Assembly (NCBI GenBank): GCA_003331045.1
Contig: QENA01000005.1
Location: 1-47,246 of the forward strand
DNA: 47,246 bases
Source of the DNA: Candidatus Tokpelaia sp. JSC189
GTDB taxonomy: Bacteria > Pseudomonadota > Alphaproteobacteria > Rhizobiales > Rhizobiaceae
Reading direction: 5' to 3'
In this document: one piece after another, positions 30,214 through 39,325 of the stretch
Layout of the letters: each line of letters opens with the position of its first letter
How positions within the stretch are numbered: the first letter of the stretch is position 1
Translations under genes and position numbers: made by a program
The notes under the pieces: model-generated
Told to the model about the DNA's origin: nothing
The model's database searches: none
Seen by the model: the letters and a program-made list of their open reading frames with translations, nothing else

Positions 30214-31486
30214 GACCTCATTTCCTTTTGCAAAAAGGTATCGTTTTCCATGACAGGATGGAACTTAATAAACAAACTTGAAGTTTGTAATATTTATTGC
30301 TTATATCCCTTAGAAATTATGAAGAAATGGACTTGCACGTATGGCAACGATAACTGTTCGTCTTGGCGGAATATTGATGACTATATTGAAGAACAAATCA
30401 GTCAATAATGTCTTGTATGATAATGTTAGCGAATGTATTTGTGATTTCCTCCAAATGCATAAAGAACGTGACAGCTGTTTCGAAGATGACACTTAACTAC
30501 GCTACTATTCTTGTATTATCTTGATACCAAATTTTCGATTCCTGTCAGCGAAACTTTCCTGCGCCTTCGAGCTAAAAACGATATCGTCGACACAAAATAT
30601 AATGTGAAGCATCTTGATTATTGTGCTTAAACGAAGCGTCACTAGTGATTTTCCAATAAATCCAGCGTAACCGTAATCTATCGCACATTAACGCTTAGGT
30701 ACACGTTAGAGATACGGTGCACTCCACACCTTTGAGCGAACCACCGTAAATCAAAACCATGTCGGATATCTTTGATGGATAATATCAAACGCTTTCGAGA
30801 CTACATCACTGTTATTATGATCCAGACCGCGGGATAAATCAACTTTAAATCTTAGCCGCAATGGAGATTTTCTGCTTGCACTATTTCTGGATGACCAGAA
30901 ATCGCGGTTGTCGATAATCGCGTTGGCGAGATTAGATTGACTTTTGAAGCATTTTTCGGCTAGCCATACACTAGCACTGTCATAATTTTCAAAGATTTTT
31001 CTAGATGCAAAGTCGCATAAATTTCCATGATATTACACCACTCTAAGATCGACAGATCTTCCGCAGTCAGATATTCTAATCCGGTGCGGGTAACTTCTGA
31101 ACTATCCAGCGCAGCAACTGCAAATTGAGTTCAGGACGCGTGTTCGTAAATGTCGCAATAAGAAAAATCGCTGGCGTCAAGTCCTTGTGAGAGGCAGCAC
31201 GTAAATGCAGGCAGGCTCATTCCTAACCGCCCGTAGAGTCAATGCGTATTCTAAACAGTTATGGTAGTGATCGCCTTGAGCTTGGTTCTTGATTGGCATT
31301 ATGCCGATTCTCTAACCACTCGGCCACTCACTATCACAAAATTCCAAAACAACACATCAAAACTCAAAAATAACACTCAATCCACATGCTTATCATACCA
31401 TAATCGATATCAGAGGCTGTATTTTTTATGTGATTTTTTTCTAAAAAAATGCTATGTTGAGTTAAGAGCTCATGAATGCGTAGACG
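30214..31486. other. Gene-free region of 1.3 kb between lolA and the greA leader
   Basis: No intact gene is visible on either strand. The minus strand has several 20-50 codon stretches of protein-like composition broken by stops and frame changes, consistent with one or more decayed genes that I cannot identify. A tRNA-like 5' fragment lies at about 31297-31340. A weak hairpin (CCTTTT/AAAAGG) sits just after lolA at 30223-30240. Confidence 0.45.
31297..31340 (-). pseudogene. Partial tRNA-like sequence
   Basis: On the minus strand, GTGAGTGGCCGAGTGGTTAG reads like the 5' acceptor end and D-arm of a class II tRNA, and shares the 12-base TGGCCGAGTGGT with the intact tRNA-Ser at 40026-40113. The following GGCATAATGCC can pair with itself but does not give a proper anticodon arm with U33, and no T-arm follows. 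I read it as a tRNA relic, not a working gene. Confidence 0.3.
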
Positions 31487-31518
31487 GGTTCTGAAACACA
31501 AGTTTCGGAACCTTTTTT
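31487..31518 (+). terminator. Intrinsic terminator in the greA upstream region
   Basis: GGTTCTGAAAC (31487-31497) and GTTTCGGAACC (31502-31512) form an 11-bp stem with one wobble pair and an ACAA loop, followed by six T. It faces plus and ends 143 bp before the greA start. No gene lies just upstream on this strand, so it ends either a small RNA or a premature greA leader transcript. Confidence 0.85.
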
Positions 31519-31551
31519 GTCAGGCATATTACTGCAAACAAGTTAAAGTTA

Positions 31552-31579
31552 TCTGGCATCGCTACTCTGGCATCGCTAC
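31552..31579 (+). repeat. Tandem duplication of a 14-bp unit
   Basis: TCTGGCATCGCTAC occurs twice back to back (31552-31565 and 31566-31579) in the greA leader, followed by the first two bases of a third copy. It looks like a recent slippage duplication. Confidence 0.9.
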
Positions 31580-31661
31580 TCATGTAATAAAATAAAGAAC
31601 TGGATTATTGCAAGCTCTGTAAAAACTTGAAATCATCCTAGGTAAAGAAAGGATTGAAATC

Positions 31662-32135
31662 ATGGAAAAGATCCCAATGACCAAAAACGGTTTTGAGAAG
31701 CTTAAAGAAGAGCTTCGCTGGCGTCAGCAGGAAGAGCGTCCCCGTATCATCGAAGCGATTGCAGATGCACGTGCTCATGGAGATCTTTCTGAAAATGCTG
31801 AGTATCATGCAGCCAAAGAAGCACAAAGCCATAATGAAGGTCGCATCTACGAAGTTGAGGATTATATTGCTCGAGCTGAAGTGATCGATATTGCTAAGCT
31901 GTCTGGCAATAGAATAAAATTCGGTGCCACCGTTACCATCCTTGATGAAGAAACAGAGGAAAAACGTATTTATCAGATTGTCGGCGACCAAGAAGCAGAT
32001 GTAAAAGATGGCAAGATCTCTGTATCTTCACCTATTGCTCGCGCCCTCATCGGCAAAGGCAGAGGAGAGACGATCGAAGTCAACGCGCCGGGTGGAGCTC
32101 GTTCTTTTGAAATCATCCAGTTAAAATTTATCTAA
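31662..32135 (+). CDS. greA: Transcription elongation factor GreA
   Basis: GreA enters the secondary channel of backtracked RNA polymerase and stimulates cleavage of the extruded RNA. The 157-residue length is standard. The N-terminal coiled coil carries the acidic tip in [20 protein letters not shown], with Asp and Glu residues that hold magnesium. The C-terminal domain is FKBP-like ([34 protein letters not shown]). An AAAGGA stands 8 nt before the ATG. lpcC follows after 6 bp, probably in one transcript. Confidence 0.97.
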   Translation: MEKIPMTKNGFEKLKEELRWRQQEERPRIIEAIADARAHGDLSENAEYHAAKEAQSHNEGRIYEVEDYIARAEVIDIAKLSGNRIKFGATVTILDEETEEKRIYQIVGDQEADVKDGKISVSSPIARALIGKGRGETIEVNAPGGARSFEIIQLKFI

Positions 32136-32141
32136 ATTTCG

Positions 32142-33224
32142 ATGCTTGTATCCCTTAGCGAAACTGTTGTTATTGCACCAAATTTCAAAAAACGCCTTTC
32201 AGGTGTGACATCTACAATCGTCCACCTTATTCCCTTGCAGCGTGCGCAAGGTGTGCATATTGCCACCTTAGGCATGGGTCTGCCCGATTATCTGCCACAG
32301 CTTTCCTGGAGTTCTCTCGGCCATTTGTGGAAACAGCCACCGGGACATCCATTCCGCATCTGGCATGCCCGCCGCAATGTTGAAATGATTGTAGGTATTA
32401 TCATGCGTGATATTCTGTGCATGAAAGTGCGTCTTATTTTTACATCTGCGTCTCAGCGCCATCACAAACCTCTAACCAGATGGCTGATCCGGCGGATGGA
32501 TAGAGTTATTGCCACCAGCGTACGCTCAAGTTCCTATCTGAAAGTGCCTCATACAGTTATCATGCACGGGGTTGATCTTGAATATTTTACGCCACCGACA
32601 ACGAAAAAGAATGAATTTTTAGCATCAGGTATTCCCGGGAAATATGCAATCGGCTGTTTTGGCCGTATCCGCTATCAGAAGGGAACAGATCTTTTTGTTG
32701 ATGCGATGATTGCATTATTGCCGCGTTATCCGGAGTGGACAGCCATTATCGCAGGTCGGACAACAGCGAAGCATCAAAAATTTGAAAAAGCATTAAAAGA
32801 AAAAATTGCGGCAGCCAACATGATGAGCCGCATCATCTTTCTTGGCGAAGTGCGCAATGTACATGACTGGTATCAGCACCTCACGCTTTATGTAGCACCT
32901 TCCCGCAATGAAGGATTCGGTCTTACCCCACTTGAGGCCATGGCATCACAAACAGCAGTTGTCACAAGCGATGCTGGTGCCTATACTGAACTTGTTGGGC
33001 CGGGATCAGGGACGGTTGTCCCCGCCGGGAATGGTATTGCGCTGCAAAAAGCAATTGAGTCTTACCTTGCTGATCCTATACAGACCATTGCGGCAGGTAG
33101 GATCGCCCTTGCCCATGTGCGCTCAGCCTTTCCTCTTATCAAGGAAGTAATTGCCATTCATGCCGTTTACAATAACCTCCTTATGTCATCAAACAAACCG
33201 AAAGATGCATTATATAATCCATAA
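32142..33224 (+). CDS. lpcC: Glycosyltransferase family 4, LPS core mannosyltransferase LpcC/LpsB type
   Basis: A 360-residue GT-B glycosyltransferase that probably adds mannose to the inner LPS core on the cytoplasmic face of the inner membrane. The N-terminus VVIAPNFKKRLSGVTSTIVHLIPLQ and the segment FRIWHARRNVEMIVGIIMRD resemble the rhizobial and Brucella LpsB/LpcC enzymes as I remember them. The nucleotide-sugar domain has GRIRYQKGTDLFVDAM and the retaining-enzyme E-x7-E motif at Glu257 and Glu265 (EGFGLTPLE). The greA-lpsB adjacency is also known in Sinorhizobium. The mannose specificity is inferred from this similarity and context. Confidence 0.85.
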   Translation: MLVSLSETVVIAPNFKKRLSGVTSTIVHLIPLQRAQGVHIATLGMGLPDYLPQLSWSSLGHLWKQPPGHPFRIWHARRNVEMIVGIIMRDILCMKVRLIFTSASQRHHKPLTRWLIRRMDRVIATSVRSSSYLKVPHTVIMHGVDLEYFTPPTTKKNEFLASGIPGKYAIGCFGRIRYQKGTDLFVDAMIALLPRYPEWTAIIAGRTTAKHQKFEKALKEKIAAANMMSRIIFLGEVRNVHDWYQHLTLYVAPSRNEGFGLTPLEAMASQTAVVTSDAGAYTELVGPGSGTVVPAGNGIALQKAIESYLADPIQTIAAGRIALAHVRSAFPLIKEVIAIHAVYNNLLMSSNKPKDALYNP

Positions 33225-33280
33225 CGCTTGATTTTTGACAGAATGTATTGTCAGCAGAGTAACACAGAATCTAATGATCC

Positions 33281-35608
33281 ATGACGTCACCCACAAAACC
33301 CCCTTTATCATCTCAAAACACACACAACAAACCACAAACATCAGAAAGTGGTATAAAACCTGCAGCTCATACAAATAAAACAGCAGGACGAACAGCCCAT
33401 AGAACTTTAATCGGCAGAACTTCCTCTGCTAAAGAACGCATGGCAGCAGGACTCAGTCCGATCGCTGGCCTTGATATATCGCTTGAAAATGTCTCCATTT
33501 TCCCCAATACTGCTGCCACAGCAACGGTTGAGGCACTTTCACAGCTTATTGCATCAGGTAATCCGCTTTTCAAAAACGGCAAACTGTGGAGACCTCATCG
33601 TCCAGTACGACCTGAAAAATCAGAAGGCGGCATTGCATTCAAAATGGAAACACCATTTGAGCCTTCAGGAGACCAGCCAACAGCGATTGAAGAACTAGAA
33701 AAAAGAATCAGCAATCAGGAGCGCACACAGGTTCTGCTTGGCGTAACAGGATCAGGAAAAACTTTTACCATGGCCAAGGTAATTGAAAAAACGCAGCGCC
33801 CTGCTCTTATTCTAGCACCTAACAAAACACTGGCAGCACAACTTTACGGTGAATTCAAATCATTCTTTCCTGATAACGCGGTTGAGTATTTTGTATCTTA
33901 CTATGATTATTACCAGCCGGAAGCCTATGTTCCACGCTCAGATACCTATATTGATAAAGAATCCTCGATCAATGAACAAATTGACCGCATGCGCCATGCA
34001 GCGACCCGCGCAGTTCTTGAGCGTGATGATGTCATCATTGTCGCCTCTGTTTCCAGTATATATGGTATAGGCTCGGTCGAAACTTATACAGCGATGGCAT
34101 TCCAGATAGAGATTGGCGATACGCTTGACCAGCGCCAGCTTCTGGCTGATCTCGTAGCTCAGCAATACCGGCGACAGGATACGAATTTTGTGCGTGGCTC
34201 TTTCCGCGTACGAGGAGATACGATAGAAATTTTCCCTACCCACCTTGAAGACCAAGCATGGAGAATTTCTGTCTTTGGCGATGTAATTGATTCAATCACC
34301 GAATTTGATTCTCTAACAGGCAAGAAAACAGTTGATTTAAAATCTGTCAAGATCTATGCGAATTCTCACTACGCTACACCGCGGCCCACATTAAACCAAG
34401 CAACAAAAGCGATCAAGAAAGAGTTGCGCGAAAGACTCGATGAACTCAATGATGCAGGGCGCTTGCTGGAAGCACAAAGACTAGAACAACGGACTACCTT
34501 TGACCTTGAAATGCTTGAAACAACAGGAAGCTGTGCCGGCATTGAAAACTATTCACGCTATCTGACAGGACGCCAGCCGGGGGAACCACCGCCGACATTA
34601 TTTGAATATATCCCTGACAATGCCCTGATATTTATTGATGAAAGCCATGTCACCATACCACAGATCAACGGTATGTATCGCGGCGATTTCCGTCGCAAAG
34701 CAACTCTTGCTGAATATGGTTTTAGGCTGCCATCCTGCATGGATAACCGGCCGCTGCGTTTTGAGGAATGGGATGCCATGCGACCACAGACCATTGCTGT
34801 TTCTGCAACTCCAGGAAGATGGGAAATGGAACAGACAAACGGCGTTTTTACTGAACAGCTTATCCGGCCTACCGGCCTGATTGATCCGCAGGTTGAAGTG
34901 CGCCCTGCACACACGCAGGTGGATGATGTTATCGGTGAAATTCATAAAACAGTCAAAAACGGATACCGCTCACTTATAACAGTGCTTACCAAACGCATGG
35001 CGGAAGATGTGACCGAATATCTCTATGAACGTGGAATACGGGTCCGTTATATGCACTCGGATATTGATACACTGGAACGTATTGAGATCATACGTGATCT
35101 GCGTCTAGGAACTTTTGATGTACTAGTGGGAATCAACCTGCTGCGTGAAGGGCTGGATATTCCTGAATGCTGCTTTGTTGCCATTCTTGATGCCGACAAA
35201 GAAGGATTCTTGCGGTCGGAAACCTCCCTGATCCAGACAATCGGGCGAGCTGCGCGTAATATTGACGGGTATGTCATTCTCTATGCAGATACCATAACAG
35301 GCTCAATGGAACGCGCGATAAGCGAAACCAGCCGACGGCGCGAAAAACAGATGGCCTATAATGCTAAACATCATATTACACCTACAAGTATACAGAAGAA
35401 TATTACCGATATTCTTAATTCTGTCTTTGAGCATGATCATATGCAGGAAATGATTTCCGGATTTACCAAAAAGCAAGAAACAATTGGAAACAATTTGATT
35501 ACCCATATCGAATATCTTAAAAAATGTATGCAGACAGCAGCTGCAGACTTAGATTTTGAGGAAGCAGCCCGTCTGCGCGACGAAATCAAGCGCCTGCAAA
35601 GAACATAA
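33281..35608 (+). CDS. uvrB: UvrABC system protein B
   Basis: UvrB is the damage-verifying helicase-like subunit of nucleotide excision repair. It has a basic, Ser/Pro-rich N-terminal extension of about 120 residues, as in other Rhizobiales. The core then begins ([19 protein letters not shown]). Walker A GVTGSGKT is at 154-161. The DNA-clamping beta hairpin is in [12 protein letters not shown]. The DESH box is in [14 protein letters not shown]. Helicase motif VI is [11 protein letters not shown]. The UVR domain that contacts UvrC is at the end ([16 protein letters not shown]). It stops by TAA at 35608 after 775 residues, and the frame continues beyond as a conserved-looking tail (see next feature). 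Confidence 0.95.
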   Translation: MTSPTKPPLSSQNTHNKPQTSESGIKPAAHTNKTAGRTAHRTLIGRTSSAKERMAAGLSPIAGLDISLENVSIFPNTAATATVEALSQLIASGNPLFKNGKLWRPHRPVRPEKSEGGIAFKMETPFEPSGDQPTAIEELEKRISNQERTQVLLGVTGSGKTFTMAKVIEKTQRPALILAPNKTLAAQLYGEFKSFFPDNAVEYFVSYYDYYQPEAYVPRSDTYIDKESSINEQIDRMRHAATRAVLERDDVIIVASVSSIYGIGSVETYTAMAFQIEIGDTLDQRQLLADLVAQQYRRQDTNFVRGSFRVRGDTIEIFPTHLEDQAWRISVFGDVIDSITEFDSLTGKKTVDLKSVKIYANSHYATPRPTLNQATKAIKKELRERLDELNDAGRLLEAQRLEQRTTFDLEMLETTGSCAGIENYSRYLTGRQPGEPPPTLFEYIPDNALIFIDESHVTIPQINGMYRGDFRRKATLAEYGFRLPSCMDNRPLRFEEWDAMRPQTIAVSATPGRWEMEQTNGVFTEQLIRPTGLIDPQVEVRPAHTQVDDVIGEIHKTVKNGYRSLITVLTKRMAEDVTEYLYERGIRVRYMHSDIDTLERIEIIRDLRLGTFDVLVGINLLREGLDIPECCFVAILDADKEGFLRSETSLIQTIGRAARNIDGYVILYADTITGSMERAISETSRRREKQMAYNAKHHITPTSIQKNITDILNSVFEHDHMQEMISGFTKKQETIGNNLITHIEYLKKCMQTAAADLDFEEAARLRDEIKRLQRT

Positions 35609-35782
35609 GTTAATCTTGATGGAATAAACTCAACCATGGATACCGACCTGCCATGCACAGATGCGCATAATACAAAATTTCGCAAGAATACACTGGATAA
35701 AATAACCATCCGCGGAAGAGAGATGGCTGAGGCGAATAAAAAGAAAATACCGTACCGCAACCGCACCACCCTCAATTCCTAA
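35609..35782 (+). pseudogene. In-frame detached C-terminal tail of UvrB
   Basis: Directly after the uvrB stop, the same reading frame stays open for 57 codons and then ends in TAA at 35780-35782. It encodes KFRKNTLDKITIRGRE in its middle. Rhizobial and Brucella UvrB proteins, as I recall them, end in an extension with FRKNTLDEMTV-like sequence, so this is very likely the lost tail. An ATG at 35636 could allow separate translation of 48 residues, but its only ribosome-binding candidate (GGA) is distant. The catalytic core and UVR domain are not affected. Confidence 0.7.
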
Positions 35783-36125
35783 AGAAGATGAAAGTAAAAA
35801 ACTCAAATGTTTTAGGCGAATGCAAACATTTCGCCCTAAACACTAAAGACATACAGAATAAAAATATCTCAGACCAGAAACCAGCGTATTATTTTTTTTA
35901 AAGCATAAAATTCCAAAATTTTTATTCTTAAAAGCTCAATCCATTGTTATATTCTGATATTCTTCATAAAAAAGACTTGCCAAATGAACAATAATAAAGC
36001 AATGTAAGATTTGTTTGGGCATTTTTACGAACATCGGAAGACTTAAATCTGGCGTGCCGGATCCGCCATAAATTCCGGGCTGGGCAATTCAGGTCAAGAG
36101 AATTATTTTCTGAATTCAAAAACTG
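35783..36125. other. Gene-free spacer after the uvrB tail
   Basis: AT-rich DNA without a gene. An imperfect hairpin (TTTAGGCGAA against TTTCGCCCTAAA, about 35811-35842) lies 30 bp past the tail stop and may end uvrB transcription, although no T run follows. The cspA promoter should lie in the distal part. Confidence 0.45.
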
Positions 36126-36198
36126 CCTGCACAATGCCGCTTCGGTGCATGGTGCGTCTGGCGGTTTTACTATCCGACTTTTTATATAAATAAAGTCG
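36126..36198 (+). promoter_or_regulatory. Structured 5' leader of the cold-shock gene
   Basis: Two stems are visible. TGCA (36128-36131) and CCG (36137-36139) pair with CGG (36143-36145) and TGCA (36146-36149) as a two-part hairpin. CGACTTT (36175-36181) pairs with AAAGTCG (36192-36198) around an AU-only 10-nt loop, ending 10 bp before the AGGAAAG ribosome binding site. Cold-shock genes often have long leaders that refold with temperature; a similar role here is inferred. Confidence 0.5.
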
Positions 36199-36219
36199 TT
36201 TCAAGAAGGAAAGAAATGA

Positions 36220-36432
36220 ATGGCTCAAACGGGTGAAGTTAAGTTTTTTAATAACGATAAAGGTTTTGGATTCATCAAGCCTGATGATGGTGGCCCTGAT
36301 ATTTTTGTACATATTTCGGCAGTACAGGCTTCCGGCCTTTCCGGACTTAACGATGCTCAGAAAGTTTCCTTTGACACTGAGCCTGACCGGCGTGGCAAAG
36401 GCCCAAAGGCAGTTAATATTGCTGTAATTTGA
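36220..36432 (+). CDS. cspA: Cold-shock protein, CspA family
   Basis: A 70-residue single OB-fold protein that binds single-stranded RNA and DNA and acts as an RNA chaperone, often at low temperature. RNP1 is KGFGFI at residues 14-19 and RNP2 is DIFVHIS at about 28-34. GTVKWFN-type sequence appears as GEVKFFNNDKGFGFI, so the usual Trp is Phe. AAGGAAAG lies before the start; an ATG 4 nt upstream is out of frame. It has a structured leader and a strong terminator, so it is a single-gene unit. Alphaproteobacteria have several paralogs and the exact one is uncertain. Confidence 0.93.
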   Translation: MAQTGEVKFFNNDKGFGFIKPDDGGPDIFVHISAVQASGLSGLNDAQKVSFDTEPDRRGKGPKAVNIAVI

Positions 36433-36438
36433 TTAAGG

Positions 36439-36471
36439 AATATGGGGACATTATCAAATGTCCCCATATTT
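36439..36471 (+). terminator. Terminator of the cold-shock gene
   Basis: AATATGGGGACATT and its exact complement form a perfect 14-bp stem around ATCA, starting 6 bp past the cspA stop. The stem ends in TATTT, with only a short T run, but its strength and place make termination likely. Its symmetry means it may work in both directions. Confidence 0.85.
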
Positions 36472-37196
36472 CTAGGGTGACTTGCATGATTTGTCCATCC
36501 GCCGCGTTGGTGTATTTTACCCGATGTCGTGGTAGAAGGTTTTTTCCGACCATGTTTTACGGCTCATATGGCTTTGATATAGATCACACAGTGCAATAGG
36601 ATGTGATGAAAATCAGCTTCTTGCCTGAAGAATTGTCCTTTATAATTTATTGAAACAAATATAATAGGATTCTGAGTGAAATTAAAATATCAGATGTTAA
36701 GGATAACTTCAATGAAATTATTAGCAAAAGCGACTATCCTATCTATAGTATTTATAACCATAACAATCCCTGTGGTCAAAACTTGAATGGGCGCAGTTAT
36801 CAATCATACTTTGCAGCCATGAGATATGCAGCAGTAGTGAGTATCACCGGCAGTGCAATTACCCCTCCCCATGGCCAGAGGCTGCCCACCAGACAACAAC
36901 CTCCAGATTATCATCCCGCCCCTATTTATTACCGCGTATATTGCCATGCTAAACCTTATTTATAGGCATGGTATAATTACTGTGCAATGCCGCCAAGTCT
37001 ATTTGCAACATAGCTGGTTACAGCTTATATCTACTTGGCTTTGCTGCAAGCAGAAAAAATAGCGCACATTATCCTGACCCCCTTAACTTACAAAGCTGTT
37101 TGAATATCTAGTTTCCAAATGCTATCATGGCTGGCCTGACTGTAAACAAGGAATTCTTAGTATTCAGAAATATAATGATTGAAAAGGTAATTGCGC
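36472..37196. other. Gene-poor spacer between cspA and the AsmA gene
   Basis: No intact gene of normal size. A frame at 36713-36787 encodes a 24-residue signal-peptide-like sequence, and a +1 frame (36783-36965) continues with a Pro/Tyr/His-rich stretch; this may be a frameshifted small secreted protein. A GAAAAGGT before 37197 serves the AsmA gene. Confidence 0.45.
36713..36965 (+). pseudogene. Possible frameshifted small secreted protein
   Basis: MKLLAKATILSIVFITITIP looks like a signal peptide (36713 onward) and stops at TGA after 24 codons. In the +1 frame from 36783 the sequence continues for 60 codons with PPDYHPAPIYYRVYCHAKPYL. The Tyr/His/Pro content is like that of small secreted alphaproteobacterial proteins such as the BA14K type, but I cannot assign a family. 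An AAGGATAACTTCA stretch precedes the ATG. Confidence 0.25.
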
Positions 37197-39053
37197 ATGT
37201 CGCGTGTCCGGAAAATGAAATTTGCGGCCTTGTTTCTAGCCGTTTTATCCATAATTATTGCATCCGTTATTGCTATTCTGCCTTTTCTTGTTTCAACCGA
37301 TGCGATCCGTATACGTTTGGCCCATGACTTAAGCACATGGACTGGTTATAATGTCCAATTGCACGGGCCGCCGCATATTTCTATTTTTCCTTCACTTAAA
37401 GTGTCATTGCCAGGCGTTACTTTGACAGATTCGACCGATAATAGTGCAGCACTTATGGATGCTGAGCATATAGAAGTAGATTTATCCCTTTATAACGCTA
37501 TACTTGGTAAGATCCGTTTTTCAGAAACACGGATTATCAATCCACGTTTTATAGTTGATGGGCCTATAAAAACTGTGGCAGGTCTTTTCACATCCCTTTC
37601 CAACTCCGAAGGAATACTTGGCATCGCTATTCGCGAAGCAGAAAAGCTCATTAAGAAAAATCCTAAAAAACCGGACTCCTCACAGTTGCTTGATCAGCCC
37701 TTCGGCCGTATCTTGGTTGAGGGAGGAACCTTGGTTTACCGACCTTCACAGGAAGGAAAAAAGGAAGAAATCAGCGATATTAATGCTCTGATCGATTGGC
37801 CTCAATCCACCCGTTCCATAGCTCTTAAGGCCTCAGGGCGCTGGCATGAGGCACTCACGAACCTAACTATTAAAGCCGATGAGGCACTTTTGCTGATGGG
37901 TGGCGGAACCAGCCCCGTCCGTATCAGCATCAATTCCAACCGGGGAGGTCTTACCTTTACCGGAATAGCTTGTTTTGCGCATAAATTTCTACTTGATGGG
38001 CGTATTGCTTCACGTTCCCCCGGCTGGGATCAAAGCATGGCATGGATTGGGGGAACAAATTTTTTCGGCGCACATATAAAGACAGCCGTTGTCTGGGAAT
38101 CATTCCTCAAAGCCCAGCCTGATCATATTGAACTGAATAATATTATCTTTACACTTGGCAGTGATAATGCCCGCGGTGCCCTTGAAATTGCATTTCAGAA
38201 CAATATGCCCATCACTACCGGCTCCCTTGCATTTGAAACCCTTGACCTCAACCAGTTTGCACCTGTTTTTTTCCCGAACAAGAATACTTCGGCTGATCTT
38301 TCCTTTCTTGAGCGCTTCGGGCTTGATATGCGGCTTTCAACATCTTCGGCCACCCTCCAAAATATTAATATAAGTGATCTTGCCGCCTCAATCCAGATCC
38401 GCAATGGCAGGTTAGTTTTTGATATCGGCAACGCACAGATCTTCGGCGGCATAGCCCGAGCCAATGCGCAGCTTCAGCGTAACAAGCAGTCCGCCAGCAT
38501 ATTGGAAATGGAAAGCCGCTTATCCGCTAGCAACATCAATATTGAGCAGCTGCAAAAGGCATTAGGTAAAAAACTTGTATTAAATACCGACGTTAACCTG
38601 ACCATTAGCATGCGATCAATATTTCCGCAATGGTCTAGCTTCCTAAAAAATGCCTACGGTAACCTTGCTTTTGATCTTGGCTCGGGTAGGTTAGAGGATT
38701 TCAGTATCAGAACTTTTATTGAACGAGTCAATACAGGAGAAACATTTAAGCTTGAACTGACAGATAACACATCCTCTAGCTTTGAGAAGGTCGACAGCAA
38801 AGCAGTTATCGAAAATGGACAGATAAAATTTGATTTTATTACTCTGTATTTTGGTCAGCAGAGCATTGATATTTACGGCAAAATTGATAGCCTTAAAAAT
38901 AATCTCAAGCTGACAGGAATAATCGACCTGCCCAGAACTGTCGGCGGTATATGCACCAGTATACAATGCATAAACAAAAGTTTATCGCCCGTACAGCAGT
39001 TTTCTATCCATGGCCCTTGGCTAAAACCGGTAATATCGCCTGCAGCTAGATAA
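37197..39053 (+). CDS. AsmA family protein
   Basis: A large envelope protein of 618 residues with an N-terminal membrane anchor (about 8-32) and a long periplasmic beta-rich part. AsmA-type proteins belong to the group of bridge-like proteins that affect lipid transport to, and composition of, the outer membrane. The opening VSTDAIRIRLAHDLSTWTGYNV and PHISIFPSLKVSLPGVTL match the AsmA N-terminal domain. The C-terminal region has SGRLEDFSIRTFIERVNTG and KFDFITLYFGQQSIDIYG, as in the AsmA C-terminal domain. The ATG at 37197 is preferred to a TTG at 37191. It stands alone, with gene-free DNA on both sides. The specific function is unknown. Confidence 0.85.
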   Translation: MSRVRKMKFAALFLAVLSIIIASVIAILPFLVSTDAIRIRLAHDLSTWTGYNVQLHGPPHISIFPSLKVSLPGVTLTDSTDNSAALMDAEHIEVDLSLYNAILGKIRFSETRIINPRFIVDGPIKTVAGLFTSLSNSEGILGIAIREAEKLIKKNPKKPDSSQLLDQPFGRILVEGGTLVYRPSQEGKKEEISDINALIDWPQSTRSIALKASGRWHEALTNLTIKADEALLLMGGGTSPVRISINSNRGGLTFTGIACFAHKFLLDGRIASRSPGWDQSMAWIGGTNFFGAHIKTAVVWESFLKAQPDHIELNNIIFTLGSDNARGALEIAFQNNMPITTGSLAFETLDLNQFAPVFFPNKNTSADLSFLERFGLDMRLSTSSATLQNINISDLAASIQIRNGRLVFDIGNAQIFGGIARANAQLQRNKQSASILEMESRLSASNINIEQLQKALGKKLVLNTDVNLTISMRSIFPQWSSFLKNAYGNLAFDLGSGRLEDFSIRTFIERVNTGETFKLELTDNTSSSFEKVDSKAVIENGQIKFDFITLYFGQQSIDIYGKIDSLKNNLKLTGIIDLPRTVGGICTSIQCINKSLSPVQQFSIHGPWLKPVISPAAR

Positions 39054-39325
39054 GACCATTCGTTATAGTGCAGTCTATCCTTATTGATTAATCCGGAAAA
39101 AACATACCATACAACTTAACGCATTGCTTACTAGTTCTCTTTTAAAATTAGAACAACTGATATAATATAGCCCTATTAACAAACAGTTTTTTGTTTGTCT
39201 TCTCTACCTTTCACATATCTACTATCATTCTGATAGGCAGTTTTTCAATCCATAATATTGATGCTTTACTAGCGGCCTGTTCAGAAACAACCAGACAATA
39301 GGGATAAAAAAGTGATGATGTTGAA
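39054..39325. other. Spacer after the AsmA gene
   Basis: AT-rich DNA with no gene and no clear terminator. It leads into the repeat at 39326. Confidence 0.5.
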
